Assembly: GCA_026984355.1 (NCBI GenBank)
Contig: JALSSG010000011.1
Span: 1 to 24,555, forward strand
Reading direction: 5' to 3'
From: Hydrogenothermaceae bacterium
GTDB lineage: Bacteria > Aquificota > Aquificia > Aquificales > Hydrogenothermaceae
Length of the DNA: 24,555 bases
The position numbers and the translations under genes were made by a program. The notes beneath the pieces were generated by a model that ran no database searches, had not been told where the DNA came from, and saw only the letters and a program-made list of their open reading frames with translations. This document shows, one piece after another, positions 1 through 6,349 of the stretch (the stretch's first letter is position 1; every line of letters begins with the position of its first letter).

Positions 1-202
1 CAAAAATTACAACATCATTCATATTTTTTGAAACCTGTTTTGGTTTATCTGAATAATTAAATACATATGTGTAGCATATGTTGTCTTCTACTGTGTACTT
101 AGACATGCCACCATTTCCAAAAGAAATTACAAACTTTTCCTTTGCGAAAGATACAGTTGCTAAAGCTACTACTGTTAAAGCCACTGCTAAAGTTTTTATC
201 AT
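1..202 (-). CDS. Secreted protein of unknown function, 3' part beyond the window
   Basis: Reading leftward from an ATG at 202-200 gives 67 codons open to the window edge, so only the N-terminus is visible. The first 20 residues form a classical signal peptide: a Lys at position 3, a hydrophobic stretch rich in Ala, Val and Leu, and a likely signal peptidase I site after Ser-Phe-Ala. The mature part is polar with Gly, Asn and Tyr residues and one Cys, and matches no family I recognise. A strong Shine-Dalgarno (GGAGAAGG, 213-206) sits 3 bases before the start codon, which supports translation. I infer a periplasmic or surface protein; no function can be given from this fragment. Confidence 0.75.
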   Translation of the reverse strand, partial: MIKTLAVALTVVALATVSFAKEKFVISFGNGGMSKYTVEDNICYTYVFNYSDKPKQVSKNMNDVVIF

Positions 203-578
203 TTTCCTTCTCCTTTTGATTTATTTATTACAATCTTTTCGTAAGAAGTACATAAATTTTTTGCTTCATCCCATAATATAATCTTCTTACAAGATATATG
301 CTTAATATGTATATTCAACAATTTATTCACCTTCAGCGAAAGGAGAGTTTTGTATGTTTTTTACGCAAGAACAATGCCATTTTTGTATGGATATGTATAT
401 AACCTTTATAATTGTATTTTTATTTGATACTGTAAAAAATATTTACGTAAAACTATTTTACATATTTTGTATAAACTTTATGAAAAATTCCTATAAGTGT
501 ATATGATTTAATGAAATTTAGAATGGGTATTCATATTGTAAATTTGTTTTACATATGTAAAATATATTTACATAGCTT
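203..578. other. AT-rich intergenic region with repeated palindromic elements
   Basis: About 375 bases lie between the secreted-protein start and the end of the small membrane-protein genes. I see no convincing gene or G+C-rich RNA. The region has four GTAAA-N5-TTTAC inverted repeats (432-571). It also has a long-spaced inverted repeat, GTAAGAAG (241-248) with CTTCTTAC (283-290), which lies in the likely 5' leader of the gene ending at 1. A minus-strand TATATT (280-275) could be a -10 for that gene, but no good -35 is placed with it. The layout suggests a regulated promoter region. Confidence 0.5.
432..571. promoter_or_regulatory. Cluster of four GTAAA-N5-TTTAC inverted repeats (putative operators)
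   Basis: Four copies of a 15-base inverted repeat with identical 5-base arms occur at 432-446, 447-461, 538-552 and 557-571. The first two abut directly (15-base period). The last two are 19 bases apart and share a perfect 16-base palindrome, TTTTACATATGTAAAA (547-562), between their inner arms. The central five bases differ in every copy, as expected of a dimeric repressor or activator site and not of a simple duplication. I do not recognise the motif as a named regulator's box. The regulated gene is most likely the secreted protein at 1-202. Confidence 0.5.
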
Positions 579-704
579 CTAAGAATTATCTTTATTGTTA
601 TCCTGTTTGTAATATCTTATGCCTTCTTTAATAACAAAAAACAGTATAAGAATAGATATAACTATGAAAAAAACTGCTGATATTACAGCAGTAGGTTTAT
701 CCAT
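579..704 (-). CDS. 41-aa single-span membrane protein
   Basis: An ATG at 704-702 opens a 41-codon frame ending in TAG (581-579). The protein starts Met-Asp-Lys-Pro, then has one hydrophobic helix (about residues 7-25) and a short, charged, Lys/Asp/Asn-rich tail, so it is probably inserted with a cytoplasmic C-terminus. The start overlaps the stop of the 59-aa gene by 8 bases, a layout typical of translational coupling. Its size and shape recall accessory single-helix subunits of haem-copper oxidases (for example subunit IIa of ba3 oxidase), but that is only a resemblance. No oxidase gene is in the window. Confidence 0.6.
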   Translation of the reverse strand: MDKPTAVISAVFFIVISILILFFVIKEGIRYYKQDNNKDNS

Positions 705-876
705 CTTTGTTATCCTTTTTTTGTTTTTCTAACCACTTTTTCATTCTTTCGTCTTCCTGAGATTCTTTTTTGTGTTTTTTAAAAAAATATATAATAAGTC
801 CTATTACTATTGACCACCCTATAAGGTGGATTAAACCCATTATAGCATGATTTATTGCGTTGTCTTCTCCGCCCAT
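697..876 (-). CDS. 59-aa small membrane protein with charged C-terminal helix
   Basis: An ATG at 876-874 opens 59 codons ending in TAA (699-697). A GGAG Shine-Dalgarno lies 5-6 bases upstream. Residues about 11-31 form one hydrophobic segment with two internal His residues and a Trp. The rest (32-59) is a highly charged Lys/Glu-rich tail likely to be helical. It lies 15 bases after rlmN and overlaps the next small gene, so the three are probably co-transcribed. I do not recognise a family. The conserved-looking spacing, the ribosome-binding site and the coupled start make it more likely real than chance. Confidence 0.65.
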   Translation of the reverse strand: MGGEDNAINHAIMGLIHLIGWSIVIGLIIYFFKKHKKESQEDERMKKWLEKQKKDNKDG

Positions 877-891
877 TCTTACTCCAGTTAT

Positions 892-1968
892 TTAAGAATG
901 AATTTTCACAAAACTATTTATCTCTTTTTTTCTTAACTGACCACATGCTGCTGAAATATCCTGTCCTTTGCTCCATCTTATAAAAGCTCCTATATCGTAC
1001 TGCCATAAGATTTTTTGAAATTTCAAAACATCTTTTTCATCTGGTCTTTCATATATAGAATCAGGATAAGGGTTAAACGGTATAAGATTTACTTTAAATC
1101 TTTTTTTATTTTTTCCTATTAACCTGGCTAATTTATGAGCATCAGAAGGTCTATCGTTTATGCCTTTAAGGAGAACGTACTCTAACATAATTCTATATCC
1201 AGGTTTTACAGGAAGACTATTTAGTAACTTCATCAAGTCTTCAAGTTTATTTGTCTGGGATATAGGCATTATTTCTTCTCTTATTTTTTGGTCTGGAGCA
1301 TTTAGTGAAACTGCTAATCTTACCTGTGGAAACTCTTTATCTTCATACATTTTTCTTATTTGATGTAGTATTCCACTTGAAGATATTGTTATTTTCCTAT
1401 TAGAAAGACCTGCTAGTTTTTTATCTGTGAAAATCTGAACAGATTTTTTAACATTTTCATAGTTAGCTAAAGGTTCTCCCATTCCCATATAAACTATGTT
1501 TGATATTCTTTTTTTAGGCTCTAATCCTACAAATCTTTGCACTTGTAAATATTGGTCAACTATTTCAGCTGTAGTTAAATTTCTTATTAATCCATCTTTT
1601 GTTGTAAAACAAAATTTACAACCAACTGCACATCCTACTTGAGTAGATATACATAAAGTGTTATGTCCATTTTCAGGGATGAAAACACTTTCTATTGTGT
1701 TTCCATCTTTTAGTTTCCATAAAAATTTTATACTACCATCTATATTTGATTTTTCGTAAGAAACAAGTTCTAAAGAGCTAAATTCAGTATTTTCTTTTAA
1801 ATATTTCCTTATGTCTTTTGATACATCAGTCATTTCATCATAACTGTTTACTTTTTTTGTATAAATCCATTTCGCTATCTGGTCAGCTCTAAAAGGTTTC
1901 CATCCTTTTTCAATTACCCAGTTTTTAAGCTCTTTATAGTTAAAATTTTTAAGGTTTATGTTTCCCAT
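892..1968 (-). CDS. rlmN: Dual-specificity RNA (adenine-C2)-methyltransferase RlmN
   Basis: This 358-aa radical-SAM enzyme makes 2-methyladenosine at A2503 of 23S rRNA and A37 of some tRNAs, tuning the peptidyl-transferase exit tunnel and decoding. The radical-SAM cluster motif CxxxCxxC is at Cys113, Cys117 and Cys120. The two cysteines of the methyl-transfer cycle are present: Cys106 (equivalent to E. coli Cys118) and Cys342 near the C-terminus (equivalent to Cys355) in the motif Ala-Ala-Cys-Gly-Gln-Leu. Length is normal for the family. A GAAAGGA ribosome-binding site precedes the ATG. It is transcribed divergently from the gene at 2054 and is followed by the two small membrane-protein genes. 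Confidence 0.97.
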   Translation of the reverse strand: MGNINLKNFNYKELKNWVIEKGWKPFRADQIAKWIYTKKVNSYDEMTDVSKDIRKYLKENTEFSSLELVSYEKSNIDGSIKFLWKLKDGNTIESVFIPENGHNTLCISTQVGCAVGCKFCFTTKDGLIRNLTTAEIVDQYLQVQRFVGLEPKKRISNIVYMGMGEPLANYENVKKSVQIFTDKKLAGLSNRKITISSSGILHQIRKMYEDKEFPQVRLAVSLNAPDQKIREEIMPISQTNKLEDLMKLLNSLPVKPGYRIMLEYVLLKGINDRPSDAHKLARLIGKNKKRFKVNLIPFNPYPDSIYERPDEKDVLKFQKILWQYDIGAFIRWSKGQDISAACGQLRKKEINSFVKIHS

Positions 1969-2053
1969 TTTTTTCCTTTCAATTTACTAAATTTTAAATA
2001 TTTAAAAATAGGTGTATATTGTATATTATCAACAATTTTATGAGAGGTAAACA

Positions 2054-2500
2054 ATGTTCAAAGACGAAGACCTTATGAAAAATCCTTTTCAAAGTAATAC
2101 AAAATTTATGCAGTATCAGGAACAAAGTGAGTTTGATAAAATCCTTGCAATTTTAACTACACCTTCAAAAAGTGGTATTTATATTTCAAGATACGATATA
2201 AAAGACCTTGCAAATGCTATAGGAATGGATATTGGAATAAGAGAAAGGAAAGAAATGTTAAAGGATATATTTATATATGCAAAGCAGATGGATAAACTAA
2301 AAGACATGTTAGATTATATTATAAATTTTATAGATTACAGAATAACTCAGTATAACGATATAGTTTCAGAATTTCCTCACTCAAAAGACTTTATGGATTT
2401 ATGGATAAAAAAAGCTCAAAGACTTAAATCCTTGATTGAAAATATGAAAAAAGAACTTGATATATATCCAAAAGACTTTTTACCACCTAATATGGGGTAA
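2054..2500 (+). CDS. Conserved-looking helical protein of unknown function (148 aa)
   Basis: The ATG at 2054 has a GAGAGG ribosome-binding site 5 bases upstream and opens the plus-strand run. The product is soluble and mostly helical: a Gln/Phe-rich N-terminus, a short motif around Gly-Ile-Tyr-Ile-Ser-Arg-Tyr, then amphipathic, Lys/Asp/Met-rich helices from about residue 65 to 135, and a Pro-rich end. There is no signal peptide or membrane span. I recognise no family. It is 11 bases from the following methyltransferase gene and probably shares its transcript, which is the only hint of function. Confidence 0.85.
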   Translation: MFKDEDLMKNPFQSNTKFMQYQEQSEFDKILAILTTPSKSGIYISRYDIKDLANAIGMDIGIRERKEMLKDIFIYAKQMDKLKDMLDYIINFIDYRITQYNDIVSEFPHSKDFMDLWIKKAQRLKSLIENMKKELDIYPKDFLPPNMG

Positions 2501-2511
2501 GTCTAAATAAA

Positions 2512-3666
2512 ATGAAGCTAACTGGAAAACCAGAATTAATATCTTTGATAAAAAAAAGAATACAAAATGAAGGAGCTATATCATTCAGGGATTTTATGGA
2601 CATGGCATTATATTATCCAGAACTTGGGTATTATACATCTAAAAAAGATAAAATAGGAGGTTTAGGAGATTTTTTTACAAGCTCAGAGTTAGATGAAGTT
2701 TTTGGGAACTTACTGGCAAAACAGTTTGCAGAGATATTCTATAAATTAAATGAAAAAAATTTTTCAATTATAGAGATTGGTGCAGGGAAAGGTTATCTTG
2801 CTTTTGATATACTTAGTTTTTTAAAAAATGAATTTAATGATGTTTTTAAAAATATTGAGTACATCATAATAGAAAAATCTCCATATCATATTGAATTTCA
2901 AAAAGAGATTTTAAAGGATTTTCCTAACGTTAAATGGGTTCAAAATATAACTGATTTTGAAAATGAAAGTATAACAGGAATTATATTTTCTAATGAGCTT
3001 TTTGATTCTTTTCCTGTACATATGATAAGGAAGAAAAATGGAAATATATATGAGATTTTTATAAAACTTGATGAAAACGATAATGTTGTAGAAATAGAAA
3101 AAAATCCAAGTAAAGAGATTATTGAATATATAAGTGAACTACATATAGATATTCCAGAAGGAATGACTACTGAGATAAATTTAGATGCAAAGGAGTATAT
3201 TCAAGAAATAGGTAAAAAACTAAAAAAAGGATATGTAATTACCATAGACTACGGTTATCCTTCAAAAGAACTTTATAAGCCTTATAGAATGAGAGGAACT
3301 CTTCTTTGCTATTATAGGCATAAGTACTCAGAAAACTATTATGAAAATGTAGGTCTTCAAGATATTACATCTCATGTAAATTTTTCTGCACTTAAGTTTT
3401 ATGGAGAAAAGGTGGGATTAAAAACCTTAGGCTTTACTGATCAGGCTCATTTTTTAACAAGTCTTGGGCTTATGGACATAATATCGAAACTACAGGAGAA
3501 GGATGATTTTTCTTCTTTTGAAAGATTAAACAGATTAAAAACTCTTGTACTTCCAAAAGGTATGGGAGAAAAATTTAAAGTACTTGTTCAGTATAAGAAT
3601 GTGAAAAATCCCGATATTAAAGGACTAGAGTTGTTGCCGTATCAAAGTGATAGGTTTGTTTTATGA
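2512..3666 (+). CDS. SAM-dependent methyltransferase, NDUFAF7/MidA (COG1565) family
   Basis: A 384-aa class I methyltransferase. The N-terminal family signature is clear: Pro-Glu-Leu-Gly-Tyr-Tyr, then Gly-Asp-Phe-Phe-Thr-Ser (about residues 52-57). The SAM-binding loop Glu-Ile-Gly-Ala-Gly-Lys-Gly follows at about 87-93, and the later Asp-Tyr-Gly-Tyr and His-Val-Asn-Phe motifs also fit. In mitochondria the family member NDUFAF7 methylates an arginine of the complex I subunit NDUFS2. The bacterial substrate is not established, so a role in NADH dehydrogenase assembly here is only a possibility. The ribosome-binding site is weak (GGGG about 14 bases upstream), suggesting translation coupled to the preceding gene. 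Confidence 0.9.
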   Translation: MKLTGKPELISLIKKRIQNEGAISFRDFMDMALYYPELGYYTSKKDKIGGLGDFFTSSELDEVFGNLLAKQFAEIFYKLNEKNFSIIEIGAGKGYLAFDILSFLKNEFNDVFKNIEYIIIEKSPYHIEFQKEILKDFPNVKWVQNITDFENESITGIIFSNELFDSFPVHMIRKKNGNIYEIFIKLDENDNVVEIEKNPSKEIIEYISELHIDIPEGMTTEINLDAKEYIQEIGKKLKKGYVITIDYGYPSKELYKPYRMRGTLLCYYRHKYSENYYENVGLQDITSHVNFSALKFYGEKVGLKTLGFTDQAHFLTSLGLMDIISKLQEKDDFSSFERLNRLKTLVLPKGMGEKFKVLVQYKNVKNPDIKGLELLPYQSDRFVL

Positions 3667-3704
3667 ATTTTTATGACAGAAGATTAATTTGATTAATTAA
3701 ATAT

Positions 3705-3710
3705 AGGAGG
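3705..3710 (+). promoter_or_regulatory. Ribosome-binding site that sets the thiG start
   Basis: A perfect AGGAGG lies 1 base before the ATG at 3712 and 7 bases before the in-frame ATG at 3718. Only the second has normal spacing, so translation should begin at 3718. Confidence 0.75.
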
Positions 3711-3717
3711 TATGCAG

Positions 3718-4518
3718 ATGATAAATGAGCAAGAGCTTTTAAAAAATGACAAGCTTGTTATTGGAGATAGGGAGTTTACGTCAAGATTGATTGTAGGTTC
3801 TGGAAAATATAAGGATTTTCAACAAACGAAAGAGGCTACTGAAGCTGCAGAGGCAGAAATAATAACTGTTGCAGTAAGAAGAGTAAATATTACAGATCCA
3901 AATAAACCTAACTTATTAGATTATATTGATACATCAAAAATAATGATTCTTCCAAATACAGCAGGTTGTTATACTGCAGAAGAAGCTGTTCTAACAGCTA
4001 AGCTTGCAAGAGAAGCTTTAGGGCATGGTTTTGTAAAGCTAGAAGTTATTGGTGATCAAAAAACTCTTTATCCTGATATGATAGAGACGTTAAAAGCTGC
4101 TGAAATCCTTGTAAAAGAAGGTTTTACAGTACTGCCATACACAACAGATGACCCTGTAATGGCAAAAAGATTTGAAGAAATTGGTTGTGCTGCTGTAATG
4201 CCATTAGCTGCTCCTATAGGTTCAGGTCTTGGCTTACAAAATCCATATAACATTCTCTTTATAAAAGAAGCTGTGAACGTTCCTGTTATTGTTGATGCAG
4301 GTATTGGTACAGCATCAGATGCAGCTATTGTTATGGAGCTTGGAGTAGACGGAGTTCTTATGAATACAGCTATAGCAGGAGCAAAAGACCCAATAAAGAT
4401 GGCTATAGCAATGAAATATGCAGTAAGGGCAGGAAGACTGGCATATCTTGCAGGTAGAATACCTAAAAAGATGTATGCTTCAGCTTCATCTCCAATAGAA
4501 GGTGTTATAGGAAGGTAA
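3718..4518 (+). CDS. thiG: Thiazole synthase ThiG
   Basis: ThiG (266 aa from this start) joins deoxyxylulose 5-phosphate, dehydroglycine and the sulfur of ThiS thiocarboxylate to build the thiazole phosphate of thiamine. It is a TIM barrel. Visible motifs are Leu-Ile-Val-Gly-Ser-Gly-Lys-Tyr (24-31), the Schiff-base lysine Lys107 in Val-Lys-Leu-Glu-Val-Ile-Gly-Asp, and the phosphate-binding Asp-Ala-Gly-Ile-Gly-Thr and Met-Asn-Thr-Ala-Ile-Ala regions. The start at 3718 is preferred to 3712 from ribosome-binding-site spacing. ThiS, ThiF and ThiH/ThiO are not adjacent. thiE lies in this window about 10.7 kb away in another operon. I see no TPP riboswitch in the 45 bases before it. Confidence 0.96.
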   Translation: MINEQELLKNDKLVIGDREFTSRLIVGSGKYKDFQQTKEATEAAEAEIITVAVRRVNITDPNKPNLLDYIDTSKIMILPNTAGCYTAEEAVLTAKLAREALGHGFVKLEVIGDQKTLYPDMIETLKAAEILVKEGFTVLPYTTDDPVMAKRFEEIGCAAVMPLAAPIGSGLGLQNPYNILFIKEAVNVPVIVDAGIGTASDAAIVMELGVDGVLMNTAIAGAKDPIKMAIAMKYAVRAGRLAYLAGRIPKKMYASASSPIEGVIGR

Positions 4519-4521
4519 TTT

Positions 4522-5601
4522 ATGGAATTAAAAAAAGGAAAGCCAAAGGGCAGAGCTAAGCTTTTTGGCTTTCTTTTATTTATTTTGTTTTTTATTATAT
4601 TTTTTAATCTTGATAATATATTCCCTGTAAAACATTTTTCTGTAGCTGACATAAAAGAGTACAAATCAGATTTTCCAGAAAGTATAAATACTTATCGCTT
4701 GGTATATGATATTTATACAAATAAATCCGGTATATCTACAGCTGGAGAAAAGGAAATTTTAAAATCTCTCAGCAAGAACGGTATTGATATTGCATTAATA
4801 ACTGATTGTGTTCCTTTTTCATCTTCGTTGGAAGGTATATATGGTAATAAAGTAATATTGTCTAAATGTAATAGAGAGAATAATGTTGTTTCTTATGGGA
4901 ATTTGATTATATCTAATGATAGTTCTGGTTGTAGAGAGATTTTTAATCTAACTAAATCAATAAAATTTGATATTTTGTATCTGTCTTCTTTATTTAAATT
5001 TTTTTTATTTCAACTTTTCTCGTTAGAGAAAGCCTACAGTCAGTTAGAAGATTTTGTAAATTTTGATATAGACTTTGATAAGATTTCTTCTAATTTATGT
5101 TATATATCTGGGGTAGGTTTTTATAGTAGATTTACATTTTTAAATGGTAAAGGTGGATTTTCTTTGCTTAATGTAGATTACACACTTCCTATAGTAATAA
5201 ATAAAATTTATACTTTTGATAGATTAAATTCAAATTTAGTTTATTCAAAGGATTTAGTTTTTAACGCTATAAAAAATGGAAATTTAATATCTATCTTTTC
5301 AAAAGATATAGATTTTGATGTCTTTGTAAAAGAAACAAATTCTATAAAACCTGTAGGTAGTCTTGTTTATATAGAAAATAATCCAGAAATATTTGTAAAT
5401 TCAGAAAATAAAGATATATTAATTGCAGTGTATAAAAACGGATATTTAAGTAAAGTTTTTGAAATTTCGTCCTTTAGACTGAAACCAGAAAGTGAAGGTT
5501 TTTATACATTTATAGCTTACAGATATACGATGAAACTTCCTTTTGGCATTTATACAGGAGTGAGACCTGTTGCATTTTTAGGTAGTGTATTCGTGCAATA
5601 A
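4522..5601 (+). CDS. Membrane-anchored degenerate PHP-domain protein (putative pseudoenzyme)
   Basis: The product has 359 aa. A basic N-terminus is followed by one membrane span (about residues 14-30), leaving a large extracytoplasmic domain. The fold order looks like PHP phosphoesterases. Residues 60-95 follow their first motif region but with Tyr65 and Asn67 where the family has the His pair, and Thr-Asp-Cys (94-96) instead of Thr-Asp-His. Residues 197-203 occupy the Asp-Ala-His region without those ligands. The C-terminal part (about 245-359) resembles the beta-sandwich tail of long PHP proteins. With the metal ligands gone I infer a binding or structural role. It begins 3 bases after thiG and ends 13 bases before kdsB. 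The assignment is by eye and may be wrong. Confidence 0.8.
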   Translation: MELKKGKPKGRAKLFGFLLFILFFIIFFNLDNIFPVKHFSVADIKEYKSDFPESINTYRLVYDIYTNKSGISTAGEKEILKSLSKNGIDIALITDCVPFSSSLEGIYGNKVILSKCNRENNVVSYGNLIISNDSSGCREIFNLTKSIKFDILYLSSLFKFFLFQLFSLEKAYSQLEDFVNFDIDFDKISSNLCYISGVGFYSRFTFLNGKGGFSLLNVDYTLPIVINKIYTFDRLNSNLVYSKDLVFNAIKNGNLISIFSKDIDFDVFVKETNSIKPVGSLVYIENNPEIFVNSENKDILIAVYKNGYLSKVFEISSFRLKPESEGFYTFIAYRYTMKLPFGIYTGVRPVAFLGSVFVQ

Positions 5602-5614
5602 AAGGAGGTTTTAA

Positions 5615-6349
5615 GTGGCTGTTATAATTATACCTGCAAGGAAAGGCTCTACTCGCTTAAAAAATAAACTTTTACTTAATGTAAAGAATAAACCTATAAT
5701 ACAATGGACAGTTGAAAACTGTCTTCTTGTTGATGGTATTGATGACGTTATTGTTGCTACAGATAGTGAGGAAATAAAATCTGTTTTAGAAAAAATTCCA
5801 GATGTTAAGGTTGTTATGACTCCATCTGATTTGAAAACAGGTAGTGATAGAGTTGCCTTTGTTGCAAAGGATATTAATGACGATTTTATTATTAATGTTC
5901 AAGGAGATGAACCTTTAATTCCGCCAAAAGACATAGAAAAGCTTGTAAGGGAGCTAGAAAATGCTGATGTTACAACTTTAGCCTATCCTTTATCTTCAGA
6001 GGAAGATTTTTTAAATCCAAATATAGTAAAAGTAGTACTTGATAAGAATGATTATGCTCTTTATTTTTCAAGAAGTCCTATTCCATTTTATAGAGATATT
6101 GATTTTAAAACTCTAAAACAAAGTTATACTAACTTACCTTTAAGACACATTGGTATTTACGGGTATAGAAAAGATGTTTTAATGGATTTTGCTTATAGAC
6201 TAAGTAGTGCTCCTATTGAGGAAATTGAAAAACTTGAACAGTTAAGACTTTTGTATAATGGATATAAAATAAAAATAGTTTATGCTTCTAGAGAAACTAT
6301 AGGAATAGATACAAAAGAAGATTTTGAAAAGTTTTGTAAGCTGGTATGA
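5615..6349 (+). CDS. kdsB: CMP-KDO synthetase (3-deoxy-manno-octulosonate cytidylyltransferase)
   Basis: KdsB activates KDO with CTP to give CMP-KDO for the lipopolysaccharide inner core, and its presence marks a Gram-negative envelope. The 244-aa protein shows Ile-Ile-Pro-Ala-Arg-Lys-Gly-Ser-Thr-Arg-Leu near the N-terminus (nucleotide binding), Val-Ala-Thr-Asp-Ser, the metal and nucleotide motif Val-Gln-Gly-Asp-Glu-Pro, Leu-Arg-His-Ile-Gly-Ile-Tyr-Gly-Tyr, and the closing Glu-Lys-Leu-Glu-Gln-Leu-Arg region. It uses a GTG start with an excellent AAAGGAGG (5601-5608) 6 bases upstream. Length is typical. The histidine kinase gene overlaps its stop by 4 bases (ATGA), so the two are co-expressed. 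Confidence 0.96.
   Translation: MAVIIIPARKGSTRLKNKLLLNVKNKPIIQWTVENCLLVDGIDDVIVATDSEEIKSVLEKIPDVKVVMTPSDLKTGSDRVAFVAKDINDDFIINVQGDEPLIPPKDIEKLVRELENADVTTLAYPLSSEEDFLNPNIVKVVLDKNDYALYFSRSPIPFYRDIDFKTLKQSYTNLPLRHIGIYGYRKDVLMDFAYRLSSAPIEEIEKLEQLRLLYNGYKIKIVYASRETIGIDTKEDFEKFCKLV

Noticed and set aside
78..281. A 67-codon plus-strand frame at the left end
   Set aside because: It is the reverse of the secreted protein's signal-peptide and leader region; the minus-strand gene has a signal peptide and a strong ribosome-binding site.
383..412. Plus-strand TTGTAT-18-TATAAT promoter-like pair
   Set aside because: No plus-strand gene or structured RNA follows it before rlmN, and such pairs are common in DNA this AT-rich.
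354..506. A 50-codon plus-strand frame with a CxxC and an AGGAG 8 bases before the ATG
   Set aside because: It is Phe/Ile/Tyr-rich as expected from random AT-rich DNA, runs through two of the GTAAA-N5-TTTAC sites and has no partner gene. The ribosome-binding site is decent, so it stays possible but is not supported well enough.
547..562. The palindrome TTTTACATATGTAAAA as a terminator for the small membrane-protein genes
   Set aside because: It is entirely A/T apart from two G:C pairs and has no following T-run; it is better explained as the overlap of two operator-like half-sites.
3667..3711. Possible TPP riboswitch before thiG
   Set aside because: The gap is 45 bases and AT-rich, too short for a THI-box, and no conserved CUGAGA-type core is visible.
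4068..4664. A 198-codon open frame on the minus strand, opposite thiG
   Set aside because: It lies antisense to the unmistakable ThiG coding sequence and into the start of the next gene, has low-complexity Ile/Ala/Ser composition and no ribosome-binding site that I can see; it is a shadow of thiG codon use.
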